Part shown: positions 10,042 to 21,858 of the stretch, piece after piece
Layout: each line of letters opens with the position of its first letter
Position numbering within the stretch: position 1 is the stretch's first letter
Source of the DNA: Gossypium raimondii
Lineage: Eukaryota > Streptophyta > Magnoliopsida > Malvales > Malvaceae
Reading direction: 5' to 3'
Assembly: GCF_025698545.1 (NCBI RefSeq)
Contig: NC_068569.1
Span: 7,378,001-7,442,000, forward strand
DNA: 64,000 bases
The notes under the pieces: generated by a model
What the model was told of the DNA's origin: nothing
What the model saw: only the letters and a program-made list of their open reading frames with translations
Databases searched by the model: none
Program-made: the position numbers and the translations under genes

Positions 10042-12501
10042 ATGGCACGATTGGCAAATCTAGAGACTGAGTATCCAGTTTTAGATTCCACTGTCCGAAA
10101 CTTCTGCGCTTCTCATGGCATTTTCTCAGGTCCGTTTATTTCTCTCTGCTAAAAGGGAAAAAGAACCTTTGTTTTCTTCCACTTTTGGTCTCTAATTATT
10201 TAAATTTTCATGCGAACTGTTTTCAGTTGAAGATTTCTTGATTCATGATCTCTATATGTTAGCTGCTTTTGCGGAACAAAACGATTCTTCTGAGAGATTA
10301 AAGGAGGTAATTATAATCAAGGAAACTCTTATTTTATATTGTTTATTTTTTATAATTGTAGCTAACTATTTTGGGGTTTTTTGGGGGGTGAGGGTCATAT
10401 AGGGAATTGCTCAAGTTCTATCTATCATAGATGACATGCATCAGCCATGGTTGAATGGAATGGAATTGTTGGAAGATGCTAAAAGGAATAAACATGTCTT
10501 TCCTACTGGAATTCAAGGGTATAAAATAGTCAATTTTTGCTATGTTAATTTGTAACCTACATTGGGAAGTTTGATTTCTTTATCATCATTAAATACTGTT
10601 AATGTAGGATTGATTTGTTGCTCGGAGATGGGATCCATGTCGGCCAATTAACTGAATTAGTTGGACCATCATCTTCTGGTAAAACACAAGTAAGAACTAT
10701 TCCCTGGTTTTTATATGCTGAATGCCCTCTTTCGCTGTTGATGAAGTGCTGCTGATAGGTTGAGTTAAACTTAAAACCGATGCTGAAAATGAGATGTGTT
10801 TGATTTTATCTATGTAGGCTCTTTGCGTGAGTTCATGATATTGAATGTAACTAATCATGTGGGAGTCTCCAATACAGTACGTTATGAAGTGAGAGCCATA
10901 TGTACTATTAGCTCTTTTCCAATGGTTTTTGTTGAAATATTACAAGGCATACATAATCACAATAATAAATTCGTATTTGAGTTTTGCAGAATGATACCCC
11001 ACGTCTATTCATTTAATGATTACACGCAGTTGTTTTTGCTGCTTTTTTTACAAATTTACTTCTGGGTGATAATATTGAGGCTTGCCTATACGTCGCCTCA
11101 AAATGTTGCTTTTTATGTCTCTACATTAGGATAAAGTATGTTGTTTTATAGGGGGACTAGGGTGAATCAATCAGGTTGTACTTGATCTCGAAAGTGTTCT
11201 CATAATGAGACCAGAAGAGCGGCTATTTTAAAATCTGATTCAAATCTGGGTGACGTTTAGGTTTGCTTGCGAACAGCATCAAATGTTGCAAGGAATCATA
11301 TGGTGCTGTACTTAGATACAGGCAACTCTTTTTCACCTCAACGCATTGCCTACTTCCTAGGAAAGACCATTAGTCCCTCATCTGCTCAGGTCAAACATTT
11401 CATCACTCTTGTATTATATTGCTATGTTAGTTTCCTTGTCTTATATCCTTCACCCCGATTGTTGCTTAAAACAGTAACTGATGTTGGCTTCTGCTTGTTT
11501 ATTACCGTGTAGGCCAAAAACCAATTTCTGCAAAAAGTAATGAGCAACATATCATGCCATTCTGTGTTTGACATCTTTGCAATGTTTGACGTGCTACATC
11601 AGCTAGAATCTTATTTGAGATGTCAGGTTTCATCTAAACGAAGCACACATACTATTATGCTTTAATTGACTATGATATTCTAGTGTTATTGGCGAAGTGA
11701 ACATTGATTCAGGACGGAAGAGGAGGTTGTCAGATGCGATTGCTAATAGTTGATTCAATATCATCGCTGATCTCCCCTGTTCTTGGAAGCTCTAGCACAC
11801 TGGGTATATATGCATGCATCATTATGCTCATCTGCTGAGGCTCTTGACGAATGTTTAGATAGAAGTTTTTTCCTAGTTAAAATGAAAACAAATGGTTTTC
11901 TCTGTTTCCCATGTTTCTTTTTTGTTCATAGGACTGAATATATCATATACTGCTTAATGCTTATAAGGAGTCATAAATTCAAAGTTGATGGATACAGGGC
12001 GGGCTTTGATGACATCTGCTGGATATTTGCTTAAAAAGCTAGCACATCAGCATAATCTTGCAGTACTTGTAAGCTTTGCTCGAGTTTCTTCTGTGCTAGT
12101 ATGGCTCAACTAATAAAAATGCAAATTTGATTACCATCAGTTAAATCTAGTAGCAGTTCTGACCATATAATATAACTATGCCCCTTGGAATAACTATTCC
12201 TTAAGATTCTTCTTCTTCTTATTATAGATTATCAATCACACGGTAGGTGGTGAGGGAGGGTCTTCCAAACCGGCTCTTGGAGATAGCTGGAAGTGCATTC
12301 CACATTCAAGGCTTTTCCTCTCCTGTGACCGTGGGAGCAACACCTACAATGTTTCCATTTTAAGACACCCATCCATGGTATGCCCATTTCTTCACGTTTC
12401 TAACTCCTCACAATTTACTTGAGCATTGTTTTACATTTACAACTTAACCTTTTCCCATTTTACATTAGGCCTCTGGGAAGGCTGCAAGGTTTGTGATCTA
12501 G
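10042..12501 (+). CDS. RAD51D: DNA repair protein RAD51D (RAD51 paralogue)
   Basis: RAD51D is an ATPase of the BCDX2 RAD51-paralogue complex in homologous recombination; in Arabidopsis it is also linked to expression of defence genes. Ten exons: 10042-10129, 10227-10306, 10403-10518, 10608-10689, 11261-11389, 11513-11626, 11713-11803, 11998-12068, 12228-12377, 12469-12501. All junctions are GT-AG and stay in frame, giving 317 residues, the usual size. The start MARLANLETEYPVLDS and the block FCASHGIFSVEDFL match plant RAD51D. Walker A is GPSSSGKT (residues 114-121), and Walker B is LLIVD (213-217). Other conserved blocks are VLYLDTGNSFSPQRIA and GYLLKKLAHQHNLAVL, with INHTVGG after them. The end ASGKAARFVI fits the family. 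No key residue is missing. The tRNA-His just upstream may lie inside its promoter. Confidence 0.95.
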
Positions 12502-13598
12502 TACCAGCCCATACAGGTGTGCTAGGGACGAAAATACCAGTAAAAATGGAACTGTTTTGTGAGTAAAATACCCTTTGATAACGATTGTACATGGGAAGTG
12601 TTCTGTAGTGTAGCTTCTTGTGGGAGCTGACTAGCGGTGACGAATGGGAGTGCTTTGCCATTTGTGATCAAATTGTTATTACCGTTGTTGTTAATGACCC
12701 AAAGGGAATGAAAAATTGTTGTTGATGGTTCCCATGTTAGCAGGCCATCATACAGAGGTGACACCGTGTCATCATCTCATGGTCCATATCAACCTTCACG
12801 TAGTCTCCTTACAGTTCTGTTGAAAAAAGCACTCTCCTTACAAGTTAGTAGTGTGAACTATTATATCTCAAGATCAGCTTAGGCAAGCCAGAAAAAGGTA
12901 AGGAGATAAAGCTAACCCATTGAACTTTGAAGACATATTGGAGTGAATTTAAATTTGACAGTGACTTATGAAATTTAGACCATTGTCCGTTGTGGGTTTT
13001 AATGGATGCGGCCAATAGCCATGTTCTAAGGGGAAGAAAAGAATGGTGAAGAGAAGACAGAGGAATCATAAAAATGTTGGGGGTATGGGGTCAAAAGATA
13101 AAAAGCATTGCATGCCTCCAAGGACTAAACACCCATGCCATCAGTGTCAATCACATGTACAACACCGGTATTTCATTCATGGAAATTGGGTTCTTAATCA
13201 TCAAAAGTCAATTTGTTCAAGCACCAGATTATTTGTTCCACTCAACTCAATTAACGTTAGGCTTTAAATAGTTTTTCAACTTAAAGTTTGCTTCATTTCA
13301 CTTGAATTAATATTTAATAAGTAAAAAAAAATCGTATTTATATATGTTGATATAAAATACTTTTCACGACCGCCTGAGGATCGTTTTTTGACAAACAAAA
13401 TCTTTTTGTTAAATGAAATTTTCCCCACCCAAATTATAAATTATTCGAATTCTGTATTTCCCAAACCCAAATTTAGTTTGCAAATCACAAAATTTATGTG
13501 GATAGGGAATGATTAATTGTCCCTTTATGATATGTCCTCGCTACACTTTCCAAGGTATGCCCATTACCGTTTTGAAATCCTTTTATTATCATGTATAA
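12502..13598. other. RAD51D 3' flank and intergenic DNA
   Basis: Contains the 3' untranslated region of RAD51D and then AT-rich DNA. The short open frames here on both strands have no family features. Confidence 0.5.
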
Positions 13599-14632
13599 TT
13601 TAATTAAGATAATTACTCTAATTAGTTATTGATGTTAAAAATTTTGTTAATCTATTAATCGATTGCTAACATAACATTTTTTTTCCTAAAGTTAAAGATC
13701 TCTCTATAATTAATCCAAAACGCTTTTAGTTGGTTTGTTTGCAACATAAGAATTACCAATCCTCATTATCGCCCAATATCCACCATAAGAACTATCAATT
13801 TTTATCACCGTCCATCCCCTGCTCCTTTCTATTACTACTCACTCCGTCGCCCAAGAACAACCTTGCATTTTAATTTATGTTAATGATTTGGTTATTTTCC
13901 CGTTGTTGCTTTGTGAAGCTTAGTGCCTTCTACTTAACCAATATTATTCTCGAAAAGAGTTCGTATTTCATGACTATTGTGTGCGATGTCTTATTTGCTA
14001 CTTTGGGGTTTTCTTTTCTGCTCTAATGTGCTACGGTAATCATATTTAAGCATGTCTTTTCGTGTTTGTATGATCTGAATCCTTGATAAGAACATGGTTT
14101 GACTACTTAAATTATGGCAAACCTACTTTTGTTAGTTCGGACATTATGCTTGATATGAAAGTATCTCAATTCTCAAATGGATGTCAAATCTCTAATTTGT
14201 AGTGTTTCTTATTTAGGTCCAAATTATAGTTTTGATTCCTTAATAATGCTCAAATTAAAGGTATAATTTTGATTTTTCATCCTTATAGATCATTATGCTA
14301 TGATGATTTTTTTTTTGTTTCAATGTGAATTTTTAAGAAAAATTTTTAAAATTAAAATGTAAGGTGGCTCTTATGATGCGGGATGGTGGAATGAGGAGTG
14401 ATAGAAATAGAGGAACAGGGGATGGGCGGCGATGAGAATTGGTGGTTCTTATGGTGGGTGTTTGGCGATAATGAGGAATGGTGGTTCTTATGTTACAAAT
14501 AAACCAAAGAAAAATATTTTGGACTAATTATAGAGAGGTCCTAGTATTAGTCAAAAGTAAAAAAAATGTCACGTCAATAATCTATTAGTGGATTAAGGCG
14601 TTGACCAATTCGAGTAATTATCTTAATTAAAA
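13599..14632. mobile_element. Foldback element with long terminal inverted repeats
   Basis: About 250 bases at the left (TTAATTAAGATAATTACTC inward to about 13860) recur in reverse complement at the right (about 14370 to 14632). The match includes long stretches such as acataagaa, cctcattatcgcc, and the catcccctg block. The middle, about 500 bases, is unique and has no coding frame I can identify. This is the layout of a nonautonomous DNA transposon with very long inverted repeats. I could not see a clear target duplication, so superfamily is not assigned. Confidence 0.7.
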
Positions 14633-15198
14633 TAACTAAATTGACTATAAAATTTAAAATGATCAAAATAAAAACAATGAAATTTGGCATAGTTAATGCT
14701 AAAAATCCAAATGTTTTTACTTACAATCAAAAGAAACTTTCAATCCTTGCCAGATATGCCAATCAAAAATGAAATCCAAATTCAAATTTTGTTTTTAAAT
14801 ATAGCAAAAGGAAATCTTAAAATAATGCTATGTGAAGCCTTTTTGACTTTTTTTCCCCTTGTATTTTCTTTATTCAGCCGTCCAAAATTAGTTTAAAAAG
14901 ATTATCGAAACATTAAGAGCACAAGAAAGAAAAAGTAGCTAAAATTCCAAACCGTCAATGTGATGAGAAATTTGGAATTTATTATCTCACTTCCACACCT
15001 TACCAATTATCTCAACTCCCTTTTTGTCCCTTCCTGTGATAATGACCATATGAAGAGGTAGAAACAACGATGCATGCAATTACTCATATCCACTTCATAC
15101 TAGATGGTAGTAAAGGTAAAATACAAAAAAGTTAAATCAAAATGGTAATGTTTGGTTTATTTTATTTTAATTTGAATAATAAATATACGTACAATTGT
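14633..15198. other. Intergenic AT-rich DNA between two foldback elements
   Basis: No gene, RNA or clear repeat edge is seen here. Confidence 0.45.
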
Positions 15199-15207
15199 AA
15201 TATTTGA
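15199..15207. repeat. Left target site duplication of the large foldback element
   Basis: AATATTTGA here is repeated exactly at 16311-16319, immediately outside the two ends of the palindromic element. Confidence 0.75.
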
Positions 15208-16310
15208 GGGTTTTTTAGATAAATAATTCAAAAAATTTTAAAAATTATGAAACTAGTACTAGATTATTTAAAATAATGACCTAGTTTCTACTGTAATAAT
15301 GGGTGCTTCCACTTCCCAATATGGCACTACCTCAAAAAATAGCTCAATCATTGTTTCATGATTACAAAAATTATAGGATGAAAATAATAATAATTTTTTT
15401 GTGCCGCCAGTTCCCAAGGCGGCACTCATATAATTTTTTGTATTTTCACGCATATTTCCATAGTTAAACAAAAAAAATGTTTTTTTTATTTTTGGTGCCA
15501 CCTCCTTTAATGAAGGCATTAATATTTGTAAAAAAAAATTTATCCCTAATGACCACATGAGATGTGGCAGCACCAGTATTATTTTTAAAATTTTTTAGTG
15601 CCGTCACTTCACATGGTGTGGCCAAAATTTGAATTTTTTAGTCCCGTCACTTCATGTGGTGTTACCAAAAACAGTAAAAAAAATTTCTCTATCCCTACTA
15701 AAGATGTGGTGGCACCAGTATATATTTTTATTATTTTTTTCTCACCACTTCATTATATAAAGTCATAAAAAACGAATAAAAAATTTATTTTCCTGGTCCC
15801 TACACCAGGCGGCACCAGGTAAATTTTTTAAAATTTTTAGGTGCCGCTTGTAAATGTAACGACACCAAAATTAATATGTTATATAAGCACCTATTCAGGG
15901 TACACCATGTGAAGTGGTGACACAAAAAAATTTAAAAAATATATAGTCATCAGGGAGAAATTTTTTTTTACAATTATTGGTGCCTCTATTAAAGGAGGCG
16001 ACACCAAAAATAATAAAAAATATTTATTTTTTTTCCTTTTAACTATGGAAATACACATAAAAATACAAAAAAACTATATGGGTGCCGTCTTAGGAAGTGA
16101 CGGCACCAAAAATTTAATTTTTTTTTCATCCTATCATTTTTTAAATCATAAAGCAATAATTTGGTTACTTTTTGAGTTGTGCCGTCTAGGAAAGTGAAGA
16201 CACCCATTATTACTTTAGAAACTAGGTTATTTTTCTAAATAATCTAGTACTAGGGTTATTTTTATATATTTTTTTAATTTTTTTAGGGTTATTTATCTAA
16301 AAAAAACCCC
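15208..16310. mobile_element. 1.1-kb palindromic foldback element, Mutator-like target duplication
   Basis: The left half matches the reverse complement of the right half for at least 400 bases per arm, with mismatches and small gaps, so nearly the whole element can fold into one hairpin. The ends are GGGTTTTTTAGATAAATAA and its complement. Inside each arm short GC-rich blocks (variants of GGTGCCGCC and GGCGGCACC) recur every 60-100 bases, separated by A/T runs. Flanking 9-bp direct repeats AATATTTGA point to a Mutator-like transposase, which makes 9-bp duplications. It has no coding capacity and was therefore moved in trans. The superfamily call rests on duplication length only. Confidence 0.75.
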
Positions 16311-16319
16311 AATATTTGA
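16311..16319. repeat. Right target site duplication of the large foldback element
   Basis: Exact second copy of AATATTTGA, adjoining the right inverted repeat. Confidence 0.75.
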
Positions 16320-17481
16320 TTGAAATGGGAATTTTGTTATTTATGAGTTTTGCTAAAAATAATAAAACAAAAAAGAAGGGGAAGACGTAGAGTGAGACCC
16401 ACAGTGTGGAAAGGGAAAATAGACATTGACATGCGACCAAAAGTGTGACTTGGGAAGTCATCATTTAGTTTTATGGTGGGCAGGCACGTACAAATTATGG
16501 CTGGTTTTCAAATCTTAAGGCGGGGGTCTGTATCAGGATTACCACCAAAAATTACACCTTCTTTCCTTTTATTGTATATAATTGTCTTCCTACGGTTGGT
16601 TTTAGATTGGTCCCAAAAAATTTCCCTAGGCTGTATGGAAATATATCAGCCCAGTTATATATGGCTGTCATTCGGTCCATCGCTGAATCTATCACCTTCT
16701 CTATCTCTTTCTCTTGCCCTTTTTTTTTTTTTTTGGTTCATACCTTCTCTATCTTTGTCAAGAATAAAGGGAAGCTATTATTGATATTTATTTCCTCTAG
16801 TAATTACGACAAATGAACCTTTAGCAACCCAGTTTGACCAACAAAAGCAAAGTGGTGTGGAATTATATGTAGTTTTGAATGGTATGATACCTTTTATCAT
16901 TTTAATAACTTAAAATTAATTGGTCGGTGAAATGCAAATTAATTGAATACACGATTAACCGTAAGATGTTAACTATTGAGTTCATATTAAGCCAGTTTAA
17001 CTGACATGGCACTTTAAAAACATTGGAACAATGTACAACTACCCACTAGATTCTCGGTTCATCCAGAAGACAGAAGAAAAAGGATAGATTAATTTTGTCT
17101 TCGCCGAAAATTTCTCTTCTTCACGACTGGGCTCAGACAATTCCGCTACTTGTCACCCTAAACTCATTATCATTAGTGCATCACATCACGCGAGGGCCTC
17201 ATGCTTGGGGACCAATTATTTTGTTTGATCTGCAGTGTCTAATATATGATTAAACTTTTTTCAGAGTTTTTCTTTTTCACCAGATTTCGCTTTCTATAAC
17301 CATTTATAATGGCAATGATCAGAAAACACAAGAGCATCAAACAAAGGGATAATAATTTTATCACAACAAAAGGCTTACATTTGATTAATTTATATTACAG
17401 TTCAAATGTTGATTACTATCTAAGCAAGGTGAAACACTTCATTCAAAAAAGAAGAAAACCCTGGAGTTTTTTTTTTTTCCA
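16320..17481. other. Intergenic DNA downstream of the NaKR-like gene
   Basis: Short frames near 16473-16816 run through low-complexity ctctatctctttctct sequence and show no family features. The last part is the 3' flank of the minus-strand gene at 17482. Confidence 0.45.
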
Positions 17482-18415
17482 TCAGTAATTCATTTTGACC
17501 ATTGGAGAAGATTGAGATGGTGCTGCAGATGGCCATAGTTGAGCACTCTTCACCCTCGACACGCTTGCTAACACGCTTGAGGGAGTCACGTCACCAATGA
17601 CTGTCACTTTCTTTGTCGGTAAATCTATACTAAATGATTTCACTCCTGCACAAATTGTGCAAAAAACCATGGCTTACTGCAATTTCTTTAGGGCTTTATG
17701 CCCATTTTTGGCTTACAAAAAGGATGCCAAGAAAGAAAACCAAGGTTCTTTTTTAAAAAAAAAACAGTAATTCTCACCTTCCATTTTGGAGATATGTTTT
17801 CTTAATTTTCCTTCACATCCTTTGCAATGGATTGCCACCCTCAAAACCACCACCTGTTATTTCATATACCACAGGAAATCGGATACCAATGCTAAAAGTC
17901 TTGGTATAGTGATTTAAAACAGGAGACATGGTCCGACAACCTTAAGTGCAAATGAAAAAGAAAGAGATTAAAGACCAAACCTGGTCGCGAGACCGAGCAG
18001 ATGAAGAAGACTTTAAAGCAGCAGGAGAATTGTTGTTGTTGTCGGAGCTTACATGCAGCTTAGGTTTTGAAGGCTGAGAAGGAACGAATGCTGAGACAGT
18101 AGGATCAGACTCTGATAACCAATCAATAAAGGGTCTATCACTTAGAAGATATGTAGATGAAGCAGGAGAGGTTTTTAGATCATGAATATCTGCAGAGCTT
18201 TTTCGACGTACGTCACTTGGCTTAACACTGTTCTTGCTACTCTTTTCATGGTAAGGCCTAGGGATTATAGACAATTGTGATGAACAAGGAGCATAAGGCT
18301 TTGAATTTTGGCGATCAATACGCCTATGACCATGGCGGACCATGGAGCGATGGTCCACGCTAGAGCAGATGGCTGTTGAAGCTTGAGAAGCGCAAAAAAG
18401 ATCCATTCCTTTCAT
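17482..18415 (-). CDS. Heavy-metal-associated domain protein, SODIUM POTASSIUM ROOT DEFECTIVE (NaKR)-like
   Basis: Three minus-strand exons: 17981-18415, 17778-17853 and 17482-17645, giving 224 residues. The start is MKGMDLFCASQASTAICSS, a signature of the NaKR group, of which Arabidopsis NaKR1 acts in phloem function and root meristem maintenance. A Ser-rich, low-complexity middle (with an NNNN run) follows. From residue 146 comes an HMA domain, VVVLRVAIHCKGCEGKLRK, with the CxxC metal site C155-K-G-C158 intact and the usual beta-alpha-beta pattern through KKVTVIGDVTPSSVL. The C-terminus is PMVKMNY, with no CaaX box, so it is not one of the isoprenylated HIPP proteins. Both introns interrupt the HMA region, at its start and after KMEG. 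The first introns and start are well supported by splice sites and frame. Confidence 0.88.
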
Positions 18416-20779
18416 GTTTGGAGAACTGAGGGGAGGGAGAATAAAGTATCGCTTAAGTTGAATATATGCTATAGTATGGATGAAGAAATAAGAGATAGGA
18501 AGAAAGGATCATCATAACAAGGCCAACTAATATGGTTTTAAAGTAGCTAGCTAGGTGGGTGAGGGAGACATGCACAGAAAAAGGGGGATAAAAAGAAAAG
18601 GAACTAAGCAGCTAGCTAGGCCCCATTGTTGAAGTGTTGATTAATCAATTCCCTGGAAAATATTTGATTAAATTCTGGACCTTTAAAGATGTGATTATTT
18701 TTAGGTGCAAAATTTTTGTCTAAGATGGGTTCAACTTTGTATAATAAGATTACCGTATCACTAGGACCACGGCGGGCTATTGATTTATTATATCTAAAGA
18801 CTAAACATTCATAGCTATCTTTGCTTGTATCCGTCTCTGAAATCTTTAATGCTAATGCTTCCCCATATCTTTTGAATTTGCCTACCTAGCTCTTCATTTC
18901 ATTATTCCCCAATCATAAACTAGAAAAGCAAAACATGGCTTTCTTGCTTATTTATGCCAAAAATCATAGCTTTGAGATTACAACAAAGGTTGATATCAAA
19001 AGGGTTCGCATAAAATCATAATCTAATCCCAGCTTAGTTTTGCTTTTAATTCGTCTATGTAAAAAACATTGAATAATTAAAATGATATAATTTTATGCCA
19101 ACATAATCACAATTGGAGTGACAAGTATCAGAGTTCAAATCTCACTAACCTCTTCATCAAATTTACAATGATAAAAATTAATCAAGTTGAATTCCATATG
19201 CATAGCTAATTATGCACGACTGTTAATGAAAAGGAGCCACTTCATTTGTTCTCATTTTCATTGTCGTATGCTTGTCTGACCTGTAACTTTGTTAAAAGCA
19301 TAAAATGTTGAGCAGTTAAAGTATTCATCAAATTCTTCCAGGAACTATCGTTGGACTTTTTGTCTATGAAATATAATACATTACTAAATATTCAAGGAAA
19401 CCAAAGTTGAAATTGAAAAAGATGGTATCTTATGGATTCTGGGATTACAATTAAGCCAAGACAAAGCAATGGTCCATAAAAAAAACTCAGTAATTTGTGA
19501 AGATTTTCATGCAATATTAGTGAGAGATGAAAACAACTAAATCATCTGTAATAGTATTATGGAGTTACCTGTATTAGGAGTCAAATTTCATTTGCTTATA
19601 GGAAAAATTAGTCTTTTTGTTAAAAATTTCATCAATTTCTACGGTTAAAAACTGATCTTTATACATCAGCATGAAATACGCGTGGCCCACCATATGTCAC
19701 TGTCTAATTATTTCGTCAACTACACTCATTTTTAACAATACAAATAAATAAAAATTTTGACAAAAATACTTTTACCCTAAACCTTCGTTATCTTATACAT
19801 ATAAATTAATCCAGACGGCTGCTACAGATGTGATCAGTTGTAAGCAGTTTTGAAACCCTCACCTCATTTGCCACAAAGTTACAGGTCAGAGGAAGCCACT
19901 ACACATGTTCAATTCAGCTTTTCCGTTATGTTAATATAGTACTAAAGTGTTGGCAATTATACGATGTAGTGCCAATCCAGAGTGTTGGAATTGGAGTTAG
20001 ATTTGTGCAATGATTATGCCTTGGAATGGCTGAGGTGTTTTCCATCAGATTCAGAAGGTTGCAGTAGCCTAGCCTCGTGGTAGTGGGACGAAGGGCCGGC
20101 CCCTTTGAAACACAACGAGTGGGAAGCTAGCTTTTGAAGACTCAGTTGCAACCTGATTAACATTTGAATCCATCACTTTTCTCAACTTCACCTCTCCCAC
20201 TCATCTCATGCTTTTGCAGGCTAGGAAACATTTAGTAACTAACTAAATACTATATCCATTTAACTGCCATTGATTCTTTCTTTTTTACACATCAAATATC
20301 CATTATCAAAAGCTTTTTCCCCATTCTTCATTTTACTTTGAAATACTCTGTTTGTTTAAGCCTCTCAAATTAAACCACTTGCACCGAAAATTCCAGTAGT
20401 TAATTTATAAGTCGACTTGCATTTGTAAAATATTGAATATTTAAGCCATATCACCAAAAAAAAACATTTGATAACAATAAAAGTAAAATATACATAGAAA
20501 AACTATACCATATATTAAAATTTATATAGAATAAATTATTTTGAAATTAAATAATTACAATAAACTATAATTAAATGAAACCAACATGAATATATGCAAA
20601 AATCTACATAAATCAATTTGTTAGCATATAAAATATTATAATAATTTGAACAATCATAGATATATAACAAAAATATAACAAAAAAAGTGAGTAAGTGAAA
20701 TTGGTTGTATAATTGCCTTTGTGGAAATGGAAGTGTCTTATATTTAAAGAGTTACTAAGAATTGAATGTATACATGTTG
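18416..20779. other. Promoter of the NaKR-like gene and intergenic DNA
   Basis: About the first kilobase is likely upstream control region and leader. No second gene, RNA gene or transposon edge could be supported. The stretch about 20410-20700 is very AT-rich. Confidence 0.45.
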
Positions 20780-21756
20780 CATAAGTTATTTAATTTGTTT
20801 TGAATCATAAATTTACTACTAGCGTACGGTTTTGTTTTCCATACATAAGTTTAGTAGACTTTCGAGTGAGCAATAAGTAGATTTTCAACATCTAGAGGAC
20901 AATTCTCGATTCAGAAATGTTTGTATATTCCATTTTATTTTAAATTGGCATGTACCTAGTTGAGTCAAATTTTAGTTGCTTTTAGATTCACGTATCTTTT
21001 GGAGTTAGGTACTTTATGGTTTATATTTGGCCAAATGGTTATAATGTGTTTATGAAACCTTTGCATATATGTTTAAATATTGGAAATGGATGTAATATTA
21101 GGGACTTGTGGTTCTAGGTAGAAATGTGTGGGTTTTAAATGAATGGCACAAATTGGTTAGCTTGTTGGTGATGATGCTATAGTATAATGTTGTATAAGGT
21201 AGTGAAGTGTATGTACTAATGTTAGGAAATATTACATGTGTTGGTTGAAAATGAATTGTTTGTATTGATAGTTGAATTGTAAAGTTGCAGGTTGATTAAC
21301 AACGAGGAATTGTAAAACCAGTATGTGACGTTGCGACGTCAAATGTACCATGTCGCAACGAGAAATGACCTATAATGTCACAGTGAGATAAGAAACACCG
21401 TCGTCTCGACGAGGCCAATATAGTAAGTAACGTCGCAACATCGAGTGGTTTAACATCGTGACATGGCAAACTGTTTGGCGACGTCACGACTTGAAAGCAA
21501 CGACGTCACAATGTCAACCCTGTATTTTTGAATTTTTTACGATTCAGTCCTAATTCAATCTCGGGTTAACTCTAAAGTTTTCGTAAGTCCGTATAGGACC
21601 TGAGAATGGTTATATGTTGTATTGTTTGCTTATATTTCTTATGGTTATATGTTTGATGATGTGAATTCGTATTAAATTTTATCGTAGTTGCTTTGGCAAT
21701 GAATATGGCACATTGTAGCTCGAACCCGACGATCAAGTTAAGTATAGAATGTTACA
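20780..21756 (+). mobile_element. Gypsy-type LTR remnant (3' part)
   Basis: Around 20820-20900 it holds the 'agcgtacggttttgttttccatacataag' type block, also seen at 52160-52190 in the solo LTR. At 21300-21510 there is a GC-richer patch with repeated gacgttgcgacgtc-like motifs, matched in reverse orientation at 37770-38020. It ends with GTTACA at 21756, the terminal bases of the other LTRs here. No start with a matching target duplication was found, so this is a truncated LTR. Confidence 0.6.
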
Positions 21757-21831
21757 AAATCTAGTTTAAGAAAATTACGAAAAGATGTAAGACCATTTAA
21801 GTTTTGCACCGATGTGAATGGATTCTTCCTC

Positions 21832-21858
21832 ATATATATATATATATATATATATATG
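21832..21858. repeat. (AT)n microsatellite
   Basis: Uninterrupted alternating A and T, 27 bases, just outside the LTR remnant. Confidence 0.9.

Noticed and set aside
16473-16816. Two overlapping plus-strand frames of 103 and 69 codons
   Set aside because: They run through pyrimidine-rich low-complexity sequence with no domain or codon signal.
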